Counted from the stretch's first letter, positions 1-11,566 are shown. The stretch is 64,000 bases of DNA from Amblyomma americanum (GCF_052857255.1 NC_135504.1:139092121-139156120); one strand, 5' to 3'. Notes: generated by a model from the letters alone, not told the origin. Numbers and translations: made by a program.

Positions 1-1180
1 AATTCCACAGTGACTGAGCGGTCTAATAATGGGTAATGTTTGAAATTGTAAATTACCTCCAAACTTTCCTCGACCCGCCCATCATCATTGATGGGTAGGC
101 TGCCGAGGAAACTGTGCAGCTGCCAGTAGAACTGCCACGGGACACCAGGAGAGCCAGTGGCAGTTCCAGTTCGTCTCAGCTGCCTGGAAAGATAGAAATG
201 ATTTCAATAATAAATGTGCTCTTGGTGATCTCTTTAGGCCATCAAACTTCCTGTGAACACTGGTACTTAAGACAAATGTTACATCAATATGCAGGTACCA
301 ACTGGCAAGTACTGGTGAAAATGTCACTTAACTGCACCAGTTGGAGCTTTTCAAGTGATTGGTTCAGCTGATAGCATTCTAGCAGTATCTGCATAGTAGG
401 CCAGTGAGGCCTAAAGTTATATATTTCAGAAAATCGAGAAATTTCCTGAACTGTTACCTTAGCTGGTAGCCAGAAGTACCCGAGCACTCTATAATGACAC
501 CTTAACTCAGAAAAAAAAAGAGTGAAATTTTGAAGCACGTGTATTCGGTTCTGCACGCAATGCTTACACTTGAGCGGAAGTTGATTGACTGAGAATTTTG
601 CCTGCCAATCAATCAGTGCAAGTTAAATAGGAGATAAGTAATGATCACAACGCTGACCATGCGTGCTGCCATGCGTGCTGGCGGCTGTATGGCAAGGTCA
701 CTATGCACAGCGCTCTGTCAGTTTGAAACAAAAGCTTTGAACGACAACAGCTGCCGCGAAAATGAGAAAGACAAAGTTTGCATGCAGAGCGGTGCATGCA
801 CGCGTACACAAACGAAGACGAAAAGGTGCTTTTCTTTTTTATTAACTCAGTACAGGTGAACAGCCACCCGATTCTTGGCCGATCCCCCAATGTGGGTATG
901 TGTCATCTTTTGTTAGGCCAACAACTACGCAGTTTACGAAGAAAAAAAAAACGGACTGGCGCTGTGTAACATACGCTGCTCCCGTCACACGGCACTCGTT
1001 GTTCAGTTCTTATATGAGTACATACATAATTGAAACATCTTGGGCGCTCGCGAGGTAAATACGCGACGACGGCGAAAAGTTTGCACGTTGCTGAACCAAC
1101 ACACTGCTGCCGCACACGTGGGGCTGACGTCGCGCCATAAAAACAGCGCTAGGTGAGCAATGCAATGAGAGTAAAGATAG
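1..1180. other. Non-coding flank, no gene seen
   Basis: I find no convincing coding region here. Positions 841-910 resemble the 3' tail of a tick LINE: a stretch around TTCTTGGCCGATC followed by GGGTATGTGTCAT recurs, diverged, at 15783-15870, and its last part recurs at about 17230-17260. The rest is unassigned single-copy-looking sequence. Confidence 0.4.
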
Positions 1181-1187
1181 CACTTAC

Positions 1188-1456
1188 CGGTATTTTTTGT
1201 TGAGATTATCCATTTTCTGCTTCACCTGCTTTGCAGTGTAGGGGCCTTCGCCCGGCGCTAGCCCGGCGTTCAGCTCCGCCGCCATGGCAGCGTATATACG
1301 CGCATTGCGCGTATTTCCCCGCAGAGCGGGTAGCTGGTCCTCCCAGATGCGAATCAAAGCCGCTGTTGTTGCATCAGGCCAGTTGACACGCCTCTGGGAG
1401 GACGATTCCTGCGACACTGCTGCTGCTGCCTCCATGCCTTCCACGGACGCCGCCAT
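1188..1456 (-). CDS. Myb/SANT-like DNA-binding domain, first coding exon (partial gene)
   Basis: The exon starts at an ATG at 1456-1454 and is open to a strong 5' splice site (GTAAGT just after 1188), giving about 89 residues. After a short Ala/Ser-rich lead it shows the trihelix-like Myb/SANT pattern: a Trp near residue 28, the motif RIWEDQLPALRG, then RNARIYAAMA and a Lys-rich third helix ending QKMDNLNKKYR. This domain type occurs in arthropod host genes of the MADF/trihelix kind and in the second ORF of PIF/Harbinger transposons. No Harbinger nuclease is seen here, and the next exon would lie to the left. Which of the two it is cannot be decided from this sequence. Short palindromes sit just upstream at 1490-1600. 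Confidence 0.6.
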
Positions 1457-1582
1457 TTTGTCGGTTAAGCGCAAACGGAGGTTAGCCAGCTCGGTTTACG
1501 GTAACTACGGTTAGTGACGTAACTACAGTTTGGCTTTCCGTGTGAGCGCGGCTAACTATAGTTAAGGGTAACCGTAGTTTAC

Positions 1583-1596
1583 TTAACCATGGTTAA
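1583..1596. promoter_or_regulatory. Perfect 14-bp palindrome upstream of the Myb/SANT exon
   Basis: TTAACCATGGTTAA is a perfect palindrome. It is surrounded (1490-1600) by several related GTTA/TAAC pieces such as GGTAACTACGGTTA. They lie 130-140 bp upstream of the minus-strand exon, so they may be binding sites or the end of a DNA transposon carrying that exon. The function is inferred only. Confidence 0.3.
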
Positions 1597-1797
1597 GGGT
1601 GCCCGTGTAAATGCGGTATAAGAGGCGAACTATGAAGTCTTGACGGGTACCACTGACGTGGGCAGAACTAGGAGCGAGCGCGCGTTCTCCTTCCGCGTGA
1701 ACGGCAGTTGCAGCAGTGGGGCAGTGGCGACCCCGCCGAGGTGCGGTGGGAGGTTCAAACGGACCCCATACAAGCGTTTCGGTGCAGGCGGGCTGGA

Positions 1798-1890
1798 AAC
1801 GCTGATTGGTCAAACAAAATATGACGTCACGTCTAAAACGTCACGTGACGTTATAATTACGTGACTTTTAATGACGTCGTGTCCGGTTGG
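1798..1890 (+). promoter_or_regulatory. Terminal promoter-like block: CCAAT box and CRE/E-box motifs
   Basis: The outer end of the arm has a CCAAT box in reverse (ATTGGTC near 1804), a full CRE (TGACGTCA at 1822) and the perfect palindrome ACGTCACGTGACGT at 1838-1851, followed by CGTGAC and TGACGTCG. The same set recurs in the right arm at about 31765-31845, with the 14-bp palindrome at 31795-31808. On the left it lies 120-220 bp upstream of the transposase start codon at 2014, so it is a plausible promoter. The binding proteins are inferred from motif identity only. Confidence 0.45.
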
Positions 1891-2013
1891 GAAGAGACAT
1901 ATTTTCCCTAGGTTTTTCTCGGAATTCCCCACGTTTTTGACAGCGCGCGCGGGTTCAAAAAGCGCACCTGATGCGCCGCGCTTTCACACACTGCATGCGC
2001 GTTTCTGTCCAGA

Positions 2014-2284
2014 ATGGCGTCAGTGTTTCCAAACCAGAGTGAACGTCAACCTGAGCACGGTGATCATGATCGACGTTGCGGCGTCTGCGACAAAGTCTTC
2101 ACTCAGCGGAAAAACATGCTGCAGCATATGAGGATGGTGCACAAGTTGGAGACGAAAGGAGCCTTTCTCCACTGCGACCAGTGCAGCAGCCTGCTATCAA
2201 CACTCGAAAATTTGGTTCATCACTACAACGTGGCGCACAAATTCCCAGCCGAAAATCTGCAACTGTCCTTTGGGAACGACAAAG
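2014..2284 (+). CDS. MULE transposase exon 1: two C2H2 zinc fingers
   Basis: The ATG at 2014 opens a frame of 90 codons that ends at the splice donor AAAG|GTAAGG. It encodes two C2H2-type fingers: CGVCDKVF...HMRMVH (about residues 22-43) and CDQCSSLL...HYNVAH (about 54-74). An N-terminal C2H2 pair is known in arthropod MULE transposases and probably binds the terminal repeats. The exon ends in phase 1 with a single G; joined to the exon starting at 6913 it makes a Glu codon and continues into the conserved FHDWK motif. The exon exists only in the left arm. The intron would be 4.6 kb and includes a foldback sequence and a Penelope-like fragment. Confidence 0.75.
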
Positions 2285-3302
2285 GTAAGGAGACATGTTA
2301 GCAACGCGACGTGCATGAATTTTCCTGCGCTGCCTCTTTGGCTTTTTTTTTGTTTGTTTGTTTTGCTTTAACGTTCTTAGCAAGTCTGTGCGAATGCATC
2401 TATATATGTGCGCAGCGGGCGAATTTACAGCTTTTTGCAGCGAGCTAAATCCCGCATTTTATTTTTATTATATATGATATCCTTGAACTGCTGGTGTATT
2501 ATTTTAGTGCGCTCGAACGGCGCGCTTCGTTGTGCATTTATTATAATCGCCACTACCTGGCGGACCCGATACAGCTTTTGCAGACCTGAGAGGTTAAACA
2601 CGTACTATCCATGCAAAGCCACGCAAATGCGCCTACAGGTGACCACGCCCGTCTATCAGCGCTCCGTCGAGTGCCTGCATTTACAATCGAGTGCTGTAGG
2701 ACTATGAACCTGACCTAGAGCATACATATTATAATTTTTCCTTGTATTCTACATTCTCTACATGCAGGAGACTACACTCATAGCTTTCGTTAGTGCAGAA
2801 ATTTCGTACAACCGTGTCAAAATTTGGCGGTCCGGTTTTGTTCTACACGACGTTTTGGAGGAGAAAAGCATTGGGTCTTTGAAGGACGACAGTCTATATA
2901 AACTCCTATTCACTGTGTCGTCGTACCTATCGTAATTAATGACGACATATAAAGGCTTTTGATACAACTCTCGTGATTTAAAACAAAACTGTTCGTTTCA
3001 CTAACCCGCGAAAAAATATTGCGCGCAATCATTCGCCACAGCCCGTTGCTGCGTAATTTTTGTTTTGTGCGGATTTTCTTTTATAATATGACAGCTGCAC
3101 GCGATAGCTTATATATATAGTTGCGCAGCCGACCACTGCAGGTACCAGTAAACACGTACCCCGTTTAGAATGAATTTAAAAACGCGGTCGGGAGTTGGAA
3201 TTATTTGTCCGGGACGCTGCGGTCAAAGTTCGCAGTTTTGAAAATTGAAACACGGAAATTTTTGCGCATAGCTAGTCACTCTTGCATAAGTAAATATCTT
3301 AT

Positions 3303-4532
3303 TCCTACCCATCATCCCTTTGTCAGAACACATATATTTATGAGAAAAACGACCCATTTGATGCAATTAAGTTCACAGTCCTACAGGGTGGGTTCCACAA
3401 CAAAGAGAGCAACGGGAGTCGTACTTTATTTACAAATTTGTAACAATTCCTCACGGCATTAATGAAAGTCCGGGTTTATTGACCTCCATCGCCCCTTTCA
3501 GAGCCAGTGCTGACCTTAGGAGTGCCGGCGCGTCAAACCTCGGTCGTTTGCCGCCAGCGGCATCTTTTTCAAGCTTCGCTGCCCGTCCGCTTACACAAAG
3601 CTCATAATTCATCCCCCACCCCTGTCTTCCCAGTTCGACGTACCACCTTGTCGAGCGGGGTGCAATTGAAGAACCAAGAACCCTTGATTAAATGCTCCTG
3701 CCATTCACCTTTACCCCCCCACAGGACACTTTCGCGAACTCGTATGTTTTGCCGCCTTTTTTCTTTTTCTTTTGTGTGTGTGTTTCATGCACAGTGCACG
3801 TGTGTGTAGTTAAGCTAACTGCGCCGCTGATTCCGCCTTCACTATTCGTACCGAAGACGCTCCTGGAACGTCTCCTGCCCTGTCTGAATTTATTGTTTAT
3901 TTGTTTGCTCGTTTTGGCCGGCGGCACGGGCAGTACATGCATCTATGATTCTTATCTGCTCCGGGACTCCGCCAAAGTCTGTCATTGTTGCTTTGAGGGC
4001 CCGGATGCCCTCCCTCCCCTCGTTATTCCTTTTTTCCCCCGGGCTGGCCTCCCGCGCAAGCTCGCTGGGCGGCAGGGGACAAAGCGTTTTTCTTTTTCTC
4101 TTTATTTCTTTCTCCTTTTTCTAGTATTTTTCTTTTGTGCCCATCAAGGGTTCTTGGTTCTTCAATTGCACCCCGCTCGGCAAGGTGGTGCGTCGAACTG
4201 GCAAGACAGGGGTGGGGGATGAATTCAGAGCTTTGTGTAAGCGGGCAGCGAAGCTTGAAAAAGATGCCGCTGGCGACAAACGACCGAGGTTTGTCGCGCC
4301 GGAATTCCTAAGGTCAGCATTGGCTCTGCAAGGGGCGATGGAGGTCAATACACCCGGACTTTCATTAATGCCGTGAGGAATTGTTATTAAATTTGTAAAT
4401 AAAGTACGACTCGCGTTGCTCGAAATCTCTTTGTTGTGGAACCCACCCTGTAGGACTGTTAACTTAATTGCATCAAATGGGTCGTTTTTCTCATTAATAT
4501 ATGTGTTTTAACAAGGGGAGGTAGGGATAAAA
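3303..4532. mobile_element. Foldback unit inside the left arm
   Basis: Positions about 3303-3690 are the reverse complement of about 4143-4532 with few differences, separated by a spacer of about 450 bp. This makes a hairpin-type (foldback) element of about 1.2 kb. No transposase is encoded, so it is non-autonomous or a rearrangement product. Its outer ends carry the sequence around ACACATATAT...GAGAAAAACGACCCATTTG on both sides. The spacer is pyrimidine-rich. The whole unit is repeated in the right arm. Confidence 0.7.
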
Positions 4533-5560
4533 TATGCGCGCGGTGGTTATTAAAGCGAATTCGTATAAAGTTAACGGCCTGCCCAATGTACTGCGTACTG
4601 CCCACACTGCATCCTAGGAGGTATATTACGTTGTAGAAATCCCAATCAGAGTTGTCATTAATTTTCCATTTGAATCCTGAAGCTGTGCTTATTTCACAGC
4701 TTGATGTTTGTAATGTGTTTGCAGACCTGGAATCTACTTTTTCCACAAGGTCGACACCCCAAAACCGGCTCTTTATGTGACTGAGTGTATTAGAATGTTT
4801 CGAATGTTTTTCGGTCGTCTGTAGACTGCATGAGGGAGAGCAGTGAAAATTTTGGCGAGGCGCTAGCTCGCTTTGTTTGAGAATGTTGAAATGTTTTTTT
4901 GAAGATTTTGTTTACGTACGTTAGGCGGCTGGGTTACTGGTGAAGGGAAGTACGAGATTTGCCTGATGGTCTGTTTGCTCGCTGTATCGACGTCACTCCA
5001 GTATTTGCTCTCGGTTGGGTTTAGATGTCCTTTGAATGGCATCGTCGGCAATGGCGACGGGTATCGCTGCTTAATGAGGACTTCTTGCATGCGTTTGGAA
5101 TTTTTTACGAAGTCTTCATCTTGGGAACATATTCCTTTAGATCGATGTGCCTGAGAGTATGGGATGCTTGTTTTAGAGTGACGAGGATGGCAGCTTTGGA
5201 AGTGTACGTATTGTTGACGGTCCGTCGGTTTTCTATATACACTGGTGGTGAGTGAGCTTTCGTTTACCAAAATCTCAACATCTAGGAAGTTAATTGTGGT
5301 GTTGGCGCACGTGTAAGTGAAAGATATGTTGGGGTGGACGAGGTGTGTCAGTCCAAATTAAAAAGATGTCATCCAAGTAGCGTTTGTATAGGGTGGGCTT
5401 AATGGGACAATCTTTCAAAAATTTAGACATATTACTATGCATGAAGATGTTGACGTAGGTGTGGGCCATCCTTGTACCCATGGCTGTGCCGTTAATTTGT
5501 GAATAGTGTTGATTGATGAATTCGAAGTTGTTATATTCGAGTACGATTTTCGACAGTATT
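4459..5560 (-). pseudogene. Penelope-like element fragment (RT and GIY-YIG), left-arm copy
   Basis: Read on the minus strand, 5520-5290 gives part of a Penelope-type reverse transcriptase ([15 protein letters not shown], then the catalytic box KRYLDDIFLIW). Positions 5290-4863 continue with the downstream palm/thumb (NFLDVEI, SVYRKPTDRQQYVHF), and 4740-4510 give the GIY-YIG nuclease (VIYLLGCSVGSTQYIGQ...NNHRAHI). Several frame changes and stops separate these blocks, so it is dead. In this copy one Cys of the GIY-YIG region reads as Gly, whereas the right-arm copy keeps Cys. The 3' end runs into the foldback unit. Confidence 0.75.
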
Positions 5561-6912
5561 TATAAAACACGTGGAGCAGGGGAGCATCAAATCACTGATC
5601 GAAGCGTATGAACAAAACAGAAAGGAGGAATCCCCTGCTGCACGTGTATTAGATATGTTGTTCACAGCAACATCTTGCATGAAGCTGCAGGGAAGAGAAA
5701 AGTCGATGAGACGTAGCCAGTTGTACTTGAGCCGTCTACATCGAAAGAATCACCACCGATCCTCTCACCAGGTTTCGTGAAGCTTGCGCTTTATCGTGCC
5801 GGTTTACCACTGTCCTTCTTGCTATTGAAGCGATTATTTTTTTAATGTTCTCTTTTTGCCCCATTTGCCATCTGCCATTTTTGATCGTGCCATCTTCTGG
5901 GCAAGTACTACGTTTGAGGTTCGAAAAAGGTGCATAAGCGATCACGACCTATGCAAACAATAACAAAGACGAAACACGCTACAAGAGCACCACTAGCTGC
6001 ATATCTGCTATAAAAGTAAATATTTCCAACAATACATTATCTTTTAGTATGCACCGTTTACTTGCCATACATACACACACACAAGTAAAAAAAACACGCC
6101 ATAATGAAGAAAACCGCGAAAAACAACGATAAACAAACCGGCCTCCGAACTCCACTTGCCACTTTTACACGCCAGGGCGCGTGGCACATTTCGGCGCGAC
6201 ATCTGAACCGCGCTGTGTGTGTCTTGTGTGTCCCTCCTGTGTCCGTGTCTTTTGCGCTGTTTAAAACAAGTATGCAGCACCAACTAGCCCGCACGTCTAC
6301 CCTTGTAGCCTTCATTTAAACCGCTTTGAGCGGGCGCTCGAGGCCGCGCTTCCGCAGGACTGTTCCGCATAGTGTAGTCGATTTTTCTGTGCCAAAATTC
6401 CAAATTTGATTTTTGGTGGAGGGTTACCCTACCATACTCCCTTAAAAACGCACTGATATCATTGCCTTCAATACCTTTGATATTACTTTATTCATCGGGC
6501 GCACACGTCCACAAGACAATAACGATAACACGAGGGGATCGCATTCCAGGATTCCACCACGCAATTGCATGCTTCAGCGTTAAAGTGGGTATTACGAGAT
6601 AGTAACTAGGGCCACATAGCAAATACGCGTGCAGATATTGAGCCAGGTGATGGCAACAGAAGCATATAGCGCAAGTATCGCAAACCTTCGTGATATTGTT
6701 GAATTGGGCATTTGAATGCTGTATTTTCTGCAAGGTACAAAGTTCCGCTTTTTGGTATGTACAGTGTATACATGAAATTATGGTGCACATAATCCTCCAT
6801 GTTTTTCGAATATTTTTCAAGCATTGTTCATTCGTCACTGACAATGACAGTGCCTTCAGTTTTAACACCTTTCTACACAATATTTTCTAAAGTATTTTTA
6901 TGCATTTTACAG

Positions 6913-8992
6913 AGTTCCATGATTGGAAAGGACAGGAGGAAGCGAGCCAGGTGTGCAAGTTCGTAATATCCACAGGTGAAAAAAGGCTCACCAACGGATG
7001 TACGAGGACCTACTACGCTTGCAACAGGTCAGGAGTGGCACGACCAGGTCGAGGCAACAAGACTCGTGCGATGAAAAGTCAGGGAAGCTGCAGGAGCGGC
7101 AGGACATGCCTTTCTTTCTGATCGTTACTAGAGACGAGGGTACTGTCAAGGTATCGTACCAAAGGACGCATTATGGGCATGATGCAGATGTTGAACACCT
7201 GAGTATGACTGACCAGGAAAGGGCAAGCATTGCGGATGACCTTTCGAAAGGAGTGCCCATGAGGACAATATTGAAGAAAATAAGGGAATCGGTGACAAGC
7301 AAGCTAACTCCTCTGCATTTGACAAATCGCATGGACTTGCACAACATCAAGCGGCAATATAACCTCACAGTTCCTGAAAGATGTCATGATAATGATGCTG
7401 TGAGTGTAAGCATATGGGTGCAAAGCATGAGGAACAAGGGGCAACCTGTTGTTCGCTTGTACAAAGAGCAGGCAGTTGTTGACCCAACGAATACCTTTAG
7501 TACAAAAGACTTTGCTCTTGCCTTAATGACGGAGCCACAGGAAGAGCTGCTGAAAGTTCTAGGTACAGGAACAGTCTGTGTTGATTCCACACATGGAACA
7601 ACGGGGTACCAATTTGAACTGGTGACTGTTCTGGTGCTGGATGAATATGGAGCAGGATTGCCTATGGCTTACTTCATCTGCAGCACGATTAATGAGAAAA
7701 CCCTATCAGCATTCTTTGAATCCCTGAAGTCCTCCACAGGAGCCCTGTCAGCTAGAACTTTCATGACAGATGATGCATCCGAATACTTCAAGGCGTGGTC
7801 AACAGTCATGGGCCCACCTCAACATCGACTACTCTGCACATGGCATGTGGACAAAAACTGGAAGCGAAGGATTTCTGAGAAGATAAAAGGAAAAGAACTC
7901 GCAGTAGATGTTTACCATGCTGTTCGTACACTGCTAGAGTGCCCAAAAAAAGACGAAGTGGCTGAGCTTCTCGAGTCATTTCTTGCCAACAAAGATCCCA
8001 GGCTTCAGGCGTTTATTCAGTACTTCAGAGGAAATTATGCTCACCGCCTGGAGATGTGGGCCTACAGTTTTCGAACTGGACTTGGCATCAACACAAACAT
8101 GTATCTTGAAAGGATGCACAGGACTTTAAAGCATTGTTTCCTGGAAGGTAAGAAGAATCATCGTGTTGACAGGCTCATCACTGCACTGATGGACATGACA
8201 TACGAGTCTTTGATGAAGAGGGTACAACACATTGTGAAAGCAAAGAGAACGAGCAAGATGAGCCGGATCGAGAAGAACCACAGATCTGCTGTGGCAATTA
8301 CTACGCCTGCCAAGAGGAATGAAGATGGAACATGGACTGTGCAATCCCAGTCCACAAGAGGCCTCACATACAGGATTTCAAAAGAGAAAGGTAGTGCCTG
8401 CTGCCCTCTGAAGTGCAGCGAGTGCATGGTGTGTGTGCATAGCTATTCATGTGATTGTGAGGAGCACCGAATGAGCTTGACGATCTGCAAACACATTCAC
8501 TGTGTGGTCATCGCTGGCGCACCTGAAGGAAGAGATCAGAAGATCCTGAAAGCTACTGAAGCAGTGTCATCCAATTCAAAGGCAAGCGAGGCTTTCCACA
8601 TTTTGGAAAGTGTTCAAACAGCAGAAGCCTCTACAAGCATGACAAAATCTGACTTGGTCTTGGCCAAGATGGAATTGCTCAAAGAGTATGTCGCAGAGCA
8701 AGAAATTCCTCAAGAAGTGCACAACAAGGCCAGCAAGCTTTTGGACCCTGTACTGAAGATTTATGAAGGCACTAAGAAGCAAGAAATGCCCCACACATCA
8801 AGGGAGCCTGCAAACAAGAAAATCGAACACCAAGTCAGGTTTCATTCCACTAAGAAGCAGAGGCTGTCCAGCTCAGGTACAAGTTTTTCAAAGCCAACTG
8901 AGCTTCAGAAGGAGAACATAAAAAAGCAAATCCTTAACAGCAATGATGAGGCAACTGTTATAATAACATCTCCAGGACACAACTGCATATGA
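6913..8992 (+). pseudogene. MULE transposase exon 2 (DDE nuclease, SWIM finger), one frameshift
   Basis: This exon follows a clear acceptor (TTTTACAG at 6912). It first encodes the MULE N-terminal region (FHDWK, then YYACNRSG) in one frame up to about 7107, then continues in another frame from about 7112 to the stop at 8990-8992, so one base appears to be missing near 7108. The second part is open for more than 620 codons. It has the DDE residues of the MULE nuclease: Asp in CVDSTHG (7583), Asp in MTDDAS (7769 or 7772) and Glu in YLERMH (8108), with the CxxH-like CTWHVDKNW between. Near the C-terminus is a SWIM zinc finger (CDC...CKH, about 8448-8494). The enzyme would cut and paste the element. 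Apart from the shift it looks well preserved, so the damage is recent or is a sequence error. Confidence 0.8.
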
Positions 8993-9102
8993 AAGATGAG
9001 ATCGACTCTATGGCACTCTCTTCTGGTTTACAACCCGTCTACAAGTTCATCTGTGTACTTATAGACCTCGCCTATGAGGTGTGCAGCTGTCTCGAACCAG
9101 AT

Positions 9103-9386
9103 GGATGGTGTGTGCGTTAGAGCGCGAGAGGCACCTCCATACTGGCCATATATGCTGCAGGTAAGTATATTTTCCTTTCAGCAGCAGCTTTGTGGTACCA
9201 GTAGGATGGTGTGTGCGTTAGAGCGCGAGAGGCACCTCCATACTGGCCATATATGCTGCAGGTAAGTATATTTTCCTTTCAGCAGCAGCTTTGTGGTACC
9301 AGTAGGATGGTGTGTGCGTTAGAGCGCGAGAGGCACCTCCATACTGGCCATATATGCTGCAGGTAAGTATATTTTCCTTTCAGCTC
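9103..9386 (+). repeat. 101-bp tandem repeat, about 2.8 copies, with paired splice-site motifs
   Basis: Units begin at about 9103, 9204 and 9305 and are nearly identical. Each contains TGCAGGTAAGTATATTTTCC followed by TTTCAG: a consensus 5' splice site and a 3' splice site only about 21 nt apart. The array lies 110 bp downstream of the MULE stop codon, so it would fall in the transcript's 3' part or in a downstream exon. Confidence 0.85.
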
Positions 9387-11560
9387 AGTGTGTTGCACAC
9401 TTAAACAACTGAAGCGAAACCTACAGCACAATGGTTTCTCTGCATCTGGCTTAGCCAGACCATTTTTTTCTCTCGGCAGAACCTGACTGCTAGAGAGCGC
9501 GTCTCCCAGGTGGCGGATAGGGAGGCTCTTACCAAGCACCTGAAGTGTGCAGCTTGCAAAAGGCACAATAAGTTTGATTAAATGAGGGAACCTTCTGGCA
9601 TGGTGTGTCTTATAAGTACAGAGTGCTCGGTAAGAGTGGTGCGTGCACCCGCGGAGCAACAGGGACACATTCCCCACCTGTACATGCTTCCTTTTTCCTC
9701 AGGTCCATGGCTACACATTGCTGGCAATTCACAAAGTTGCTGTTAGGGTGCAACTTGATGCAGACATTTTCTGAACAACTCTGCTAAGTGGCACATGGTA
9801 CTATTATGCGCTGTCAAATAAGAGTTCAGTGTGTGCAGAGCTAAAAGCGACGACTGTTCTAATTTGCGCTGTTGTGATTGTCTTTCAGGTGACAAACAAC
9901 CAAAGAGACGTGAAGACAACACTGATGGCCTTTCATGATTGTACTGAAGATGTCATTAGCATCAGTTATTGAAATACTTGGAAGATCGCAACTTATACTA
10001 TGCCTTACCTTTCCTTCAGATTCTAGTATATTGCAATCTGCCTGTCATAGCACAGAAATAAACCTATATTTATTTTGTTCCTGCAACTGCGTTGTCATCC
10101 AATCTCTTTGCAGGTACATGCATCCAGAGATTTGAATTCATTACCAGCATTGTCTGGCGTGCAGTGCAGAAATAAACAAAGCTGCAACACTTTTTAAAGA
10201 TGCATTGTCACCACAAGCAATCGTAAATTATTTTTCCAATAAAAACAATCTATACATTGTAGATTGTTTACATATTTTCTTAAGCACCCACATAAATTAA
10301 AGTAGATAAACTGAGGTGTGACAACTGAACAGATGTGTGAATTGAGATATGGTTAAGTGAGTGCACAAAATAGACAAAGGGACCACAATAACACTGTTTA
10401 TAACACTGCTCAAAATGCTATACTGTTGCAGTACTGTAGAATCTGCAGAAAGGGCCACACAGCATTTCACTGAGTTAATAGGTAAGATAGATTAGCCTGC
10501 ATTCATAGTGACAGTCATTAGAACAGCTGCATGGCAAACTCTTTAAAAATGCATCCAAGTCATCAGAGCCTTTTTTTATTAAATAATTATTGCATTAGCA
10601 CTGCACAAATATTTACTGTTTACATTACAATAGACTACATTGGTAACAATAGCTTGGATTATCATCTCCTGATATGCGTATACAGTTGAGCTTAAAGTGG
10701 TATAGACACAAAATTTTTGCTTACATCTTCTTTGAAATGATGCATCAAACATTAGTATAGACGGGTCATCACTTGACATTTGCCTACGGCCGCTAAATAA
10801 TTTGTAACAATGTCACTAATTAGGTTACATTGTTCACGATACAGAATGTGTGATGCATGTTCTAGGTTTGGGCTAGGATTAGTGTAATGTATGCAAGTCA
10901 TTTTTCATTTACAGGAGCTTATTCTAGATGTTCAATAAAGCCCAGGAAGGTGTTAGCAGAACACACAGTTATTCTTTTGATTCCATGACAGGTATGACTT
11001 AAGATGAACACCAAGATATTTATATCTTGTGATAAGCACGCTAATAGCTGTTATCTGGAAACTATCTGGAGGATATTCGGGTACTCTGTGAATGATGAAT
11101 TCAGCATTAGAGACATTAAGGAGCAAGAAATTGTTTCATCGAGATGTGACCTTTAATATTAGCAGTCCATATGAGCAATCACACTGAGGTAAATCAAAGC
11201 ATCATCAGTGAATAATCTAGTCATGCAGATAATCTTATATTACGTGTCGATCAACGACTGGTTCCATGTGATGAGTATAGGGTAAACTGTGCTTGATGAC
11301 CTGCTTCAATTCGAACTTCCTCCCCCATAAAAAGTAATGCTGATATTCATATGCCCATACATACGCCCATGCCAATATTCATATGCCCATACACAGAGTG
11401 TTTAGCGTGGGAGAGTTGAGATGCAAATATGCAGCAGTATGCAGGCCTCCATTACATTTCTGCTACAAAACAGCTCGAATGAGTTCTGCACCAATTGCGT
11501 GAATTAATTATCAACTCTTGCAGGAGAAAATATACAATTTAGATTTCAACAACATATATC
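9387..11560. other. Interior sequence with no recognised gene
   Basis: I see AATAAA motifs near 10059 and 10171 that could end the MULE transcript, and otherwise AT-rich sequence without a supported coding region. Confidence 0.4.
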
Positions 11561-11566
11561 ATACAA

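Larger units (their letters stand above)
1770..6010 (+). repeat. Left arm of the giant inverted repeat
   Basis: This arm pairs as reverse complement with 28093-31880. From 2460 to 6010 the two arms have almost the same length (about 3550 bp each) and very few differences, including identical remnants of a Penelope-like element. The left arm has an extra block of about 450 bp (about 2006-2459) that holds the zinc-finger exon; the right arm jumps directly across it. Confidence 0.85.
2285..6912 (+). other. Intron of the MULE transposase gene
   Basis: The donor GTAAGG after 2284 and the acceptor TTTTACAG before 6913 fit in phase. The intron holds arm sequence with a foldback unit (about 3303-4532), a minus-strand Penelope-like fragment (4459-5560) and, from 6010 to 6912, interior sequence outside the arm in which I see no gene. 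Confidence 0.6.

Noticed and set aside
3692..4222. A 176-codon hydrophobic frame in the foldback spacer
   Set aside because: It is low-complexity pyrimidine-rich sequence across the spacer, has no known domain, and an equivalent exists in the other arm only because the arms are copies.
6998..7107. The ATG at 6998 as start of the MULE protein
   Set aside because: The codons between this ATG and about 7107 are not the conserved frame. The neighbouring frame carries the FHDWK...CNRSG motif, and the zinc-finger exon joins it in phase.
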